Shown one piece after another: positions 1 to 5,625 of a stretch of DNA of 6,885 nt (position 1 is its first letter; each line of letters starts with the position of its first letter). Source of the stretch: Acidobacteriota bacterium (lineage in GTDB: Bacteria; Acidobacteriota; Terriglobia; Terriglobales; Acidobacteriaceae). The stretch is taken from positions 1 to 6,885 of the forward strand of contig JAJYSL010000228.1 in NCBI GenBank assembly GCA_021793595.1, given 5' to 3'. Below the pieces are notes generated by a model that saw only the letters and a program-made list of their open reading frames with translations, did no database searches and was not told where the DNA came from. A program made the position numbers and the translations under genes.

Positions 1-1
1 T

Positions 2-823
2 GCGGCCAGTATGGAAGGCGCTGCGCTCACCCGCTTCATGGGACATTTGAATGAGTATCTCGGCTTCTTCGACAAAGTCAACAAACGCCTGCGCAATGAG
101 GAAGTCACCACGCTGCTGGCGAAGCTGGAGTTGGCGAAGCGGGCAGACTTTGAAGGCGCCGCCGCTGCTCCTCCACAGAAGCTGGTCAAGCTGCATAACA
201 AGCTGGAATCTCTGACGAAGAAATATCAGTTCAAGGCCGTCGGTCAGCCAGTCCAGGACGAAGAGCACCAGACCTACTCCCTCAGCTTCACCGACGCGCA
301 AGGCGCAGAACGACGCATCGACTGGACGCTGGCTGCCTCGCCGGAATATCGCCAGATGATGGCGAAATATATTCAGATCAAGGATTCTCTGGAGGGGCCG
401 TTTCTCATCGACTCCGCGGCCAAAACCGCGGCGCCCAGCGAAGATACCGCCACCGAAACAACCGAGTCCGCGGAAGAACCAGCCGCTAAGGAGCCGGGAA
501 CCAAGCAGCCCACATCCAAGCGAGCCGCCAAGGCCGGCCAGGATCCGGTTGAGAAGCAAACTCCGCGCGAGCTATTCGAGTACGTCATCGAGCAGGGTCG
601 CAAAGATTATCAGGTCCAGCGCTACAAGGGACTGGGCGAAATGAGCGATTCGCAGCTATGGGAAACCACCATGGATCCGGATCGCCGTACCCTGCTTCAG
701 GTCAAGCTCGAAGACCTCGCGGAATCCGAGCAGATATTCTCGACGCTGATGGGAGAAGACGTCGAGTCTCGCCGCAAATTCATCGAGGACAACGCCCTCG
801 ACGTCAAGAACCTGGATATTTAA
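2..823 (+). CDS. gyrB: DNA gyrase subunit B, C-terminal part (5' truncated by window edge)
   Basis: This is the C-terminal end of the ATPase/Toprim subunit of DNA gyrase, which with GyrA introduces negative supercoils using ATP. The frame is open to the left edge, so the ATG at 11 is an internal Met and not the start. Counting from that Met, residues 1-133 resemble the extra domain that Gram-negative-type GyrB carries inside the Toprim/tail region. Residues 134-185 are a low-complexity A/T/E/K/P-rich linker. Residues 186-270 are the highly conserved tail, including QRYKGLGEM (202-211), LWETTMDP (216-223), [18 protein letters not shown] (246-263) and the terminal NLDI. The RYKGLGEM and LWETTMDP blocks are diagnostic of GyrB. 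ParE is the only close alternative, but the insert domain and the tail ending in NLDI favour GyrB. The catalytic N-terminal ATPase domain lies outside the window. A weak terminator-like hairpin follows the stop. Confidence 0.96.
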   Translation, partial: AASMEGAALTRFMGHLNEYLGFFDKVNKRLRNEEVTTLLAKLELAKRADFEGAAAAPPQKLVKLHNKLESLTKKYQFKAVGQPVQDEEHQTYSLSFTDAQGAERRIDWTLAASPEYRQMMAKYIQIKDSLEGPFLIDSAAKTAAPSEDTATETTESAEEPAAKEPGTKQPTSKRAAKAGQDPVEKQTPRELFEYVIEQGRKDYQVQRYKGLGEMSDSQLWETTMDPDRRTLLQVKLEDLAESEQIFSTLMGEDVESRRKFIEDNALDVKNLDI

Positions 824-827
824 GTGC

Positions 828-856
828 GGGTCCGTTGCAGCCAACCCCAGGTTTTC
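828..856 (+). terminator. Possible weak Rho-independent terminator after gyrB
   Basis: Five bases after the gyrB stop, GGG (828-830) and GTTG (834-837) can pair with CAAC (842-845) and CCC (846-848). The loop is CAGC and TCC is bulged on the left arm. A short run, GTTTTC (851-856), follows. Position and shape fit an intrinsic terminator, but the stem is short and bulged and the T-run has only four bases. It may act weakly or not at all. Confidence 0.35.
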
Positions 857-890
857 TGTAGACGCATCGGCCTGTGCATACGGCTTGATC

Positions 891-964
891 CGGCAGTTCA
901 GATTTATTCGATACGCAACTCTTGTATGACCCGCTGAATTCGGCAGTTGCGCAGGTTTTTGCGC
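891..964 (+). repeat. Direct octamer pair and small hairpin in the gyrB-M50 gap
   Basis: The octamer CGGCAGTT occurs at 891-898 and again at 941-948, exactly 50 bp apart. The second copy runs straight into a perfect 5-bp hairpin, GCGCA (949-953), loop GGTTTT, TGCGC (960-964). No T-run follows the hairpin. The 50-bp spacing is close to five helical turns, which would suit a regulator contacting both copies on the same face. Eight bases is short enough to recur by chance. Apart from this, and the terminator candidate, nothing is seen in the 197-bp gap, and no clear -35/-10 pair is visible. Confidence 0.25.
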
Positions 965-1020
965 CTTCCAGCGGTGTTTAGCAAAAGATTACCCACTTAC
1001 TTCTCCCTCTCCCCCCAGAA

Positions 1021-1578
1021 ATGAGCCGATTCCCAGGTGCTGGCGAATTGGCCAGCCGCTTGCTTCATTTGTTTGAAGCGCCTCAACGGCGCGTTGGGGA
1101 GGACCGGGTGATCGCATTTCGGATGCGCCGCGGTGGAGTGGTAATGACGGGGGCGATTTTGCTGGTCGGATTCGGGCCCATGGATGGACATCTTGCAGCG
1201 GGGCTGCTGCTAGGAGCGTTAACCTTGGCAAGCCTGCTGCTGCATGAATGCGGTCATCTGCTAGTCGCGTGGGCCTCGGGGGTAAAAGTCCGCGAGATTG
1301 GTTTGTGCCTACGGGGATCTTACATACTGCGCGAGCCTGCGCGAATGCCGCTCGATGAGGCCGCGATTGCTCTGAGCGGACCTCTGGTGAATATAATGAT
1401 TGCGACGGCCCTTTGGGGAGTCCCAGGCGTCGGACACTGGCTCATGATCTACAACCTGGTGCTGGCCGTAAGCAACCTCGTACCGTTACCGGGTACGGAT
1501 GGCCGGAGGGCCTTCACGGCATGGAACCAGAACCTTGTGCGCGTGCGCGTTCCTATTGTCATAGCTCGAGAAAAATGA
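1021..1578 (+). CDS. Small site-2-protease-like (M50 family) membrane metallopeptidase
   Basis: This is predicted to be an intramembrane zinc metalloprotease of the M50/S2P group, which cut membrane-embedded or membrane-proximal substrates. Residues 75-79 are HECGH, the HExxH zinc motif, set in a hydrophobic helix (about 58-83). SNLVPLPGTDG (151-161) is the second family motif, with Asp160 as the third zinc ligand. Hydrophobic stretches at about 43-52, 58-83, 114-133 and 139-156 fit a compact membrane core. At 185 aa it is short, with no PDZ or CBS domain visible, so it is a minimal form. The start is uncertain. The ATG at 1021 has no Shine-Dalgarno sequence, while the in-frame GTG at 1108 follows GGGGAGG and the ATG at 1144 (Met42) follows GGTGGAG; both later starts keep all motifs. 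It stands alone, between gyrB and a convergent gene, so its substrate cannot be guessed. It could instead be an inactive or non-proteolytic relative, though both metal motifs are intact. Confidence 0.8.
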   Translation: MSRFPGAGELASRLLHLFEAPQRRVGEDRVIAFRMRRGGVVMTGAILLVGFGPMDGHLAAGLLLGALTLASLLLHECGHLLVAWASGVKVREIGLCLRGSYILREPARMPLDEAAIALSGPLVNIMIATALWGVPGVGHWLMIYNLVLAVSNLVPLPGTDGRRAFTAWNQNLVRVRVPIVIAREK

Positions 1579-1655
1579 TCCCGCAGTCGCATACCCCCCT
1601 TCCAAATTGCTCCAGACCCCTAAATCTTCCGCTGGCTCGCGTCGCCCGGCTGCCA

Positions 1656-1716
1656 AATGCGAGTCACTTCGTCTTCCGATCCAACGAGACGGAAGTGCTC
1701 CGCGAGAGGAAGCATT
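1656..1716. other. Large imperfect hairpin between convergent genes
   Basis: CACTTCGTCT (1665-1674) pairs with AGACGGAAGTG (1687-1697), a 10-bp stem with one bulged G and a 12-base loop. The stem continues outward with GAG (1661-1663) against CTC (1698-1700) after a bulged T. Beyond an internal loop, AATGC (1656-1660) can pair with GCATT (1712-1716). It lies between the M50 stop (1578) and the end of the convergent oxidoreductase (1770). It may act as a two-way transcription barrier or RNA-stabilising structure. It has no T-run on either side, so it is not a classical intrinsic terminator, and it could be one copy of a dispersed palindromic repeat. The rest of 1579-1769 holds no supported gene. 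Confidence 0.55.
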
Positions 1717-1769
1717 CATCAACTACCTGCCGAACACCACAGGTTCGCCCCACTAACCTCGGGCCGGGT

Positions 1770-2975
1770 TCATCTCTTATATGTCTGGGCTTGCAGATGG
1801 CGAGAGAGCCGGCGCGCGGTATAGTCGGACCCGTATGCGAATCGCATCATGGGTCCGAAATCGTACGCCGCCGCAATGCCCACGAAATAGAGTCCCGGAA
1901 CTGAAGATTCAAAATTCCCAGACAATATCGGAGCATGGGCAACCGTGCGCAACTCACTCTGAATTGCCGCATCCAGAAATTTGAGCCGTCGAACATCCGG
2001 CTTGTACCCAGTGGCGGCCACAACGTGTTCGGCCTCATGCTCCCGCACCGTACCGTCTTCCGCAGCCAGGGCCAGCCGCACTCCGCCATTGCTTGCCTCT
2101 GCCCGCGCAATCGCATATCCCAGCAGCATAGGAACTTTCCCCTGCGCCCGTTTCTTCATGGGCCATCCCGGCGCCGGGCCCAAATGCTTTTCTACTATGC
2201 TCAACCGAAGCGATTCAGGGAATCGTCGAAATATCCCCGGAGCATCCGTATAAAACCGCGACTTCCATCCTGGTCCCAATCCGGATGAAGGATTGCGCAT
2301 TTGCTGCCACAGTGTACGTCCGTTCGGATTGGGGGCTTCATGAAAGCGGACCTCCGGTACCCTCGCCACCAGCGAAACGTCCACGCCCTGTTCCTGCATC
2401 AACACGGCGATATCAACGGCAGACGCTCCCGCGCCAATGATCGTCACCTTCTTGCCGCGATATACAGAGCAATCATGATGCGCCGAACTGTGCGACAACA
2501 ACTCTGCCGGCAGATGCGCCAGCGATTCCGGAACATACGCGAAGTGACTGATGCCAACTGCCAGCACCACACGCCGCGCCGTCACAATTTCTCCGTCTTC
2601 CAGCCGGATACGGTATTCTCCCGATGTGCGTTCGATTCCCGCCACCCGCCTCGGATCCAGGTCCGGCAGCAATTTCTCCTGAAACGCCAGCGCATAGGCG
2701 ATAAATGTCTCGATCGGAACCGGCATCCTGGTATCGTCGTACGGAAGACAGTGCATCTTGCAATAATGTTTCAGCGTAAAGCTGGATTCCGGATCGGAAA
2801 GATTCGAGGCAAAGCCGTCGGACTTCAGCAGCATTCCCGCCGGCATGTGCTCGCGCCACACTTCCATGGCAGGGCCGAAAATGCCGCTGCGTATCCCACG
2901 CGCCTGTAGATGGGCGGCGAGGGATAACCCGTAGGGCCCTGCTCCGACAACGGCTACATCCAGAGCAGGGTTCAT
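1770..2975 (-). CDS. FAD/NAD(P)-dependent oxidoreductase, flavin monooxygenase-like
   Basis: This 401-aa, probably soluble flavoenzyme has two dinucleotide-binding folds. GAGPYG (11-16) near the N-terminus is the FAD-binding GxGxxG loop. GAGASA (181-186), after the strand KKVTII, is the NAD(P)H-binding loop. ATGY (321-324) and GLYFVG (361-366) are the later FAD-contact motifs of this superfamily. This layout is shared by flavin-containing monooxygenases, SidA/IucD-type N-hydroxylases and related NAD(P)/FAD oxidoreductases. The exact monooxygenase signature FxGxxxHxxxY is not present: the region at 159-172 has His166-His167 but wrong spacing to Tyr172. The substrate is therefore unknown, and hydroxylation of an amine or oxidation of a small metabolite are possibilities. 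The ATG at 2975 is supported by AGGAA (plus coordinates 2983-2987) seven bases upstream. The gene is complete and transcribed away from the ATP-grasp/glycosyltransferase operon. A functional link to that operon is inference from position only. Confidence 0.85.
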   Translation of the reverse strand: MNPALDVAVVGAGPYGLSLAAHLQARGIRSGIFGPAMEVWREHMPAGMLLKSDGFASNLSDPESSFTLKHYCKMHCLPYDDTRMPVPIETFIAYALAFQEKLLPDLDPRRVAGIERTSGEYRIRLEDGEIVTARRVVLAVGISHFAYVPESLAHLPAELLSHSSAHHDCSVYRGKKVTIIGAGASAVDIAVLMQEQGVDVSLVARVPEVRFHEAPNPNGRTLWQQMRNPSSGLGPGWKSRFYTDAPGIFRRFPESLRLSIVEKHLGPAPGWPMKKRAQGKVPMLLGYAIARAEASNGGVRLALAAEDGTVREHEAEHVVAATGYKPDVRRLKFLDAAIQSELRTVAHAPILSGNFESSVPGLYFVGIAAAYDFGPMMRFAYGSDYTARRLSRHLQAQTYKR

Positions 2976-3037
2976 CTCAGTTTTCCTGTGTGTTCCATGG
3001 GGGGATTGTATCGACTGTTTCTGACCTTAGCTCGATG

Positions 3038-3047
3038 CCTTGTAGGT
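3038..3047 (-). repeat. Inverted 10-mer, oxidoreductase-side copy
   Basis: The plus strand reads CCTTGTAGGT, so the minus strand reads ACCTACAAGG, identical to the copy at 3190-3199 on the plus strand. This copy lies 62 bases upstream of the oxidoreductase start, behind the candidate -10 box. Each gene therefore has the same 10-mer upstream in the same orientation relative to itself, which could be a regulator site. A chance match cannot be excluded. Confidence 0.35.
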
Positions 3048-3189
3048 GGATAAGGCTGGGGGGTTGCGCCGCTCTCGGACACTGAATTCCCCTAATCCTT
3101 TCCTCGAAACTGGGCCAGTCTTAGTAAGATCAGATCAGCGATTCTTCAGGCATCATAACATTCACCGCGATAGGTTTCACGACAGACGA

Positions 3190-3199
3190 ACCTACAAGG
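3190..3199 (+). repeat. Inverted 10-mer, ATP-grasp-side copy overlapping the ribosome binding site
   Basis: ACCTACAAGG here is the exact reverse complement of 3038-3047. Its last four bases, AAGG (3196-3199), are the probable Shine-Dalgarno sequence of the ATP-grasp gene, seven bases before its ATG. If the transcript began upstream of 3038, the two copies could pair and mask the ribosome binding site; otherwise they could be protein-binding sites. Confidence 0.35.
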
Positions 3200-3206
3200 T
3201 ACCTGC

Positions 3207-4430
3207 ATGACTTTGAAAGTTCTACTGGCAACAACATGCCCATGGTTCTCGACCGCACGACTGGCGATGGCCTTCCACCAGGTCGGCTGTCCGGTCGATA
3301 TCGTCTGCCCTCCGAACCATCCGGCATTTTCGACGCGAGCCTTGCAGGTTCACTACCGCTACAACGGTCTGGCTCCTGTGCGTTCGTTTCGAACCGCCAT
3401 GCTGGCGTCAAACCCGGACATTGTTATTCCCTGCGACGACCTGGCCACGCGACATCTGCACTCCCTGTACTACGAAGTCTCCGAATCGAAGCACGAAACG
3501 GCCAGAAACATTTGCCGACTGCTGGCAGCTTCTCTGGGCGATCCAGCCGGCTACCCCATCACAGTCTCCAGAGAGAAGTTCATGGACATGGTCCGCGAGG
3601 AAGGGGTTCGCATTCCGGAGACAAGGACTGTCACCTCCGCGAAACAAGTGGAACAATGGCTCTCGGAACACGGCTTGCCCGCCGTGCTGAAAGCCGACGG
3701 CACCTCCGGCGGGGAAGGCGTAAGAATTGTCCATACCTTGCCGGAAGCGCTTCGCGCCTTCCGCACACTGCACGCTCCGCTGGCAACGCTGATCGCGGCC
3801 AAGCGAACCTTTCTGGATGGAGATTGGAACTGTGTTCTTCCATGGCTGAAGCAACGCCCGCGACAGGTCAGCATCCAAACGTTTGTGCCAGGACCCGACG
3901 CCAATGTAGCGCTTGCGTGCTGGCAGGGAGAAGTACTCGCTGTCCTTGGGGTGGAAGTTCAGGAAACGTGGAAACCCAAAGGGCCGGCAACGATTGTGCG
4001 TCTGCATGACAACCGAGAAATTCTGGATGCGGTGGGGAAGATCATCTGCCGCCTGAAATTCTCCGGACTTTGCGGGTTCGACTTCATAATCGACCCGCAC
4101 GGCGATGCTTATCTGATTGAGATGAACGCCAGAGCAACGCAGACATGTTCCTTGTCGCTGGGGTTGGGGCGAGACTTGATCGGTTCCCTTTGCTCGGCTC
4201 TCAGCGGAGAGCATTATTCTTCACCTGCGATCCAAATCCGTGGGGACACCATTGCTTTGTTCCCGCACGCATGGCAGGGGGACACCACCAGCGATCTTTT
4301 CCAGTCTTCGTATCTGGATGTCCCTACGGAAGAACCCGAATTGGTAAAGCTGGGCATCCGCCAGCTGCGAACTACATCGCAAGAGAAGTGGTTGCGCAAA
4401 TTCACCGAGTTAGGATTACGTCGGCCTTGA
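3207..4430 (+). CDS. ATP-grasp ligase (carbamoyl-phosphate-synthase-like fold)
   Basis: ATP-grasp enzymes activate a carboxylate as an acyl-phosphate and join it to an amine, thiol or similar nucleophile. The 407-aa protein has a Rossmann-like N-terminal domain (about 1-120: KVLLATTCPW strand, VDIVCPP, PDIVIPCDD). A central domain carries Lys162 followed by the glycine-rich loop DGTSGGEGV (164-172), which grips the ATP phosphates. A metal-binding region reads GFDFIIDPHGDAYLIEMNAR (290-309); Glu305 and Asn307 are the expected magnesium ligands. The final 90 residues are not recognisable. The key active-site residues are present, so it should be active. The ATG at 3207 has AAGG seven bases upstream. 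It is the first gene of a probable operon with two glycosyltransferases, five bases before the next ATG. That context suggests it attaches an amino acid or other acid to a sugar or glycan precursor. The substrate is not readable from the sequence, and it is not a full carbamoyl-phosphate synthase because it is far too short. Confidence 0.88.
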   Translation: MTLKVLLATTCPWFSTARLAMAFHQVGCPVDIVCPPNHPAFSTRALQVHYRYNGLAPVRSFRTAMLASNPDIVIPCDDLATRHLHSLYYEVSESKHETARNICRLLAASLGDPAGYPITVSREKFMDMVREEGVRIPETRTVTSAKQVEQWLSEHGLPAVLKADGTSGGEGVRIVHTLPEALRAFRTLHAPLATLIAAKRTFLDGDWNCVLPWLKQRPRQVSIQTFVPGPDANVALACWQGEVLAVLGVEVQETWKPKGPATIVRLHDNREILDAVGKIICRLKFSGLCGFDFIIDPHGDAYLIEMNARATQTCSLSLGLGRDLIGSLCSALSGEHYSSPAIQIRGDTIALFPHAWQGDTTSDLFQSSYLDVPTEEPELVKLGIRQLRTTSQEKWLRKFTELGLRRP

Positions 4431-4435
4431 AAACT

Positions 4436-5605
4436 ATGCCTCGATCTTCAGATAAGAATAGAGAGTACGACGTACTCCACTTGATCGGCAGCAATCTGGT
4501 TGGCGGACCGGAAAAGCAGATTCTGCATCATGCACAGGACATGCAGAATTCTCCGTATCGGCTCGCTATCGGCTCCTTTCACGACCTTAGGGAAAGGCCT
4601 GAAGTCCTAGTCGCCGCCGAACAGCGAAACATTCCTACGGTATGCCTGCCCGGCGGCATTCGCCTTGATCTGGTGCAGCGTCTCGTGCAAATATTGGCCA
4701 GCCGCAAGGGCTCTCTGCTCTGCACGCACGGGTTCAAAGCCAACGTCGTCGGCTATCTGGCATCGCGCTCGACGAATACGTCGCACATCGCTTTTGTGCG
4801 CGGCTTCACGGCGGAAAATAAACGCGTCAAGTTCTACGAAATCCTCGAGCGCCAGGCGCTCAAACGCGCCCAGCGGGTGGTCTGCGTTTCCGAAAAGCAG
4901 GCGGAGGAAATTGCCCTTTTGCGCGGCAATCGGCGGCCGCCCATGGTGGTGAAGAATGCCATGCTGCCTCCTTATTCGCGTCCCCATGACGGAGAAACGG
5001 CCTCGCGCAGCAGCATCGGCATTCCAAACGATGCCTTTGTCTTTGGGTCTGTCGGCCGGCTGAGTATCGAAAAAGGTCACCGCTTCATGATGGCCGCATT
5101 TCACCGCCTCTACACGCAGGCCCCAGCCGACGCTCGTCTCTACCTGATCGTCGTCGGCGACGGACATGAGCAGGAACCTCTCGAGCGCCAGGCCGTGCAG
5201 CTTGGAATTCGCGATCGTGTCTACTTCGCCGGTTTCCAGGGCAACTGTGCCGATTGGATCCAGATGATGGATTGCATCGTGCAACCTTCGCTGACCGAAG
5301 GTACCCCCAACACAATTCTCGAAGCACTCTGCCTCAACACTCCCGTAATCGCCAGCGCAGTCGGTGGGGTTCCCGATCTGATTGTCGATGGCAGAAATGG
5401 ATTGCTTGTCCCTTCCGCGGACATCCCCCAGATGGCGGCCGCAATGCAGCGGATGTGGCTTCATCCGGAACTGCGTCGCCAGTTGGCAACCGGGGCGGAA
5501 GAATTGACTCGCGAATACTCGCCTGCCCATCAGCGGCAGAGATTGATGGAGATCTACGACGAGGTATTCCATCGCCAGCGCCAGCCAGTCGCTGCCTCAT
5601 CTTGA
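4436..5605 (+). CDS. GT4-family glycosyltransferase
   Basis: This 389-aa enzyme is predicted to transfer a sugar from a nucleotide-sugar donor to an acceptor, with retention, in the GT-B fold. It probably acts on the cytoplasmic membrane face. The N-terminal acceptor domain starts with YDVLHLIGSN and GGPEKQ (23-28), equivalent to the GGxE loop common in this family. The C-terminal donor domain begins near GSVGRLSIEKG (204-214), with Arg208 and Lys213 in phosphate-contact positions. It continues with VVGDGHE (239-245) and the E-x7-E motif, SLTEGTPNTILEAL (285-298, Glu288 and Glu296), which holds the donor sugar and nucleotide. The chosen ATG lies five bases after the preceding stop. It has no close Shine-Dalgarno sequence (AGGA at 4412-4415 is 20 bases away), which suggests translational coupling. 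The in-frame TTG at 4427, overlapping the upstream TGA, is a possible alternative 11 bases from that AGGA. The donor and acceptor sugars are unknown. Confidence 0.92.
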   Translation: MPRSSDKNREYDVLHLIGSNLVGGPEKQILHHAQDMQNSPYRLAIGSFHDLRERPEVLVAAEQRNIPTVCLPGGIRLDLVQRLVQILASRKGSLLCTHGFKANVVGYLASRSTNTSHIAFVRGFTAENKRVKFYEILERQALKRAQRVVCVSEKQAEEIALLRGNRRPPMVVKNAMLPPYSRPHDGETASRSSIGIPNDAFVFGSVGRLSIEKGHRFMMAAFHRLYTQAPADARLYLIVVGDGHEQEPLERQAVQLGIRDRVYFAGFQGNCADWIQMMDCIVQPSLTEGTPNTILEALCLNTPVIASAVGGVPDLIVDGRNGLLVPSADIPQMAAAMQRMWLHPELRRQLATGAEELTREYSPAHQRQRLMEIYDEVFHRQRQPVAASS

Positions 5606-5615
5606 ACGTCCCTCC

Positions 5616-5620
5616 AGGAG
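5616..5620 (+). promoter_or_regulatory. Ribosome binding site supporting a GTG start at 5626
   Basis: AGGAG (5616-5620) lies five bases before the GTG at 5626, which is in frame with the second glycosyltransferase. The downstream in-frame ATGs at 5671 and 5677 have no Shine-Dalgarno-like sequence before them. The site is inside the 20-bp gap after the first glycosyltransferase stop and fits operon spacing. Confidence 0.55.
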
Positions 5621-5625
5621 CGGAC

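Larger units (their letters stand above)
2976..3206. promoter_or_regulatory. Divergent intergenic region between oxidoreductase and ATP-grasp gene
   Basis: This 231-bp gap must hold the promoters of both divergent genes. On the minus strand TACAAT (plus coordinates 3005-3010) matches five of six bases of a -10 box and would give a leader of about 20-25 bases before the oxidoreductase ATG. The expected -35 position reads GAGCTA, a poor match. On the plus strand no convincing -35/-10 pair is visible; TAAGAT (3125-3130) and TAACAT (3156-3161) are weak -10-like hexamers. GATCAGATCAG (3128-3138) is a short tandem repeat. A 10-bp inverted repeat, listed separately, sits near each gene. Promoter assignments here are weak. 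Confidence 0.45.

Noticed and set aside
885..930. TTGATC with CGATAC or TATGAC as a promoter for the M50 gene
   Set aside because: The -10-like hexamers match poorly or are at the wrong distance from TTGATC.
1735..1770. AACC...GGTT palindrome after the oxidoreductase stop as a terminator
   Set aside because: The stem is only four base pairs with an 8-base loop and no T-run on the minus strand.
1413..1904. 163-codon plus-strand open frame spanning the M50 end and the convergent gap
   Set aside because: Different frame from the M50 gene, low-complexity composition and no motif; it also runs into the oxidoreductase on the other strand.
2301..2909. 202-codon plus-strand open frame opposite the oxidoreductase
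   Set aside because: The protein is rich in Arg, His and Gln with no motif; the minus-strand gene has two GxGxxG-type loops and a ribosome binding site.
3408..4214. 268-codon minus-strand open frame opposite the ATP-grasp gene
   Set aside because: No recognisable domain, and it is opposite a gene with intact ATP-grasp motifs.
4145..4435. 97-codon upstream extension of the first glycosyltransferase frame
   Set aside because: It overlaps the ATP-grasp gene, its sequence does not resemble GT4, and the conserved N-terminal strand begins just after ATG 4436.
4607..5572. 321-codon open frame on the minus strand opposite the first glycosyltransferase
   Set aside because: It lies inside a clear GT4 gene, its predicted protein shows no family motif, and such long antisense frames are common where GC content is fairly high.
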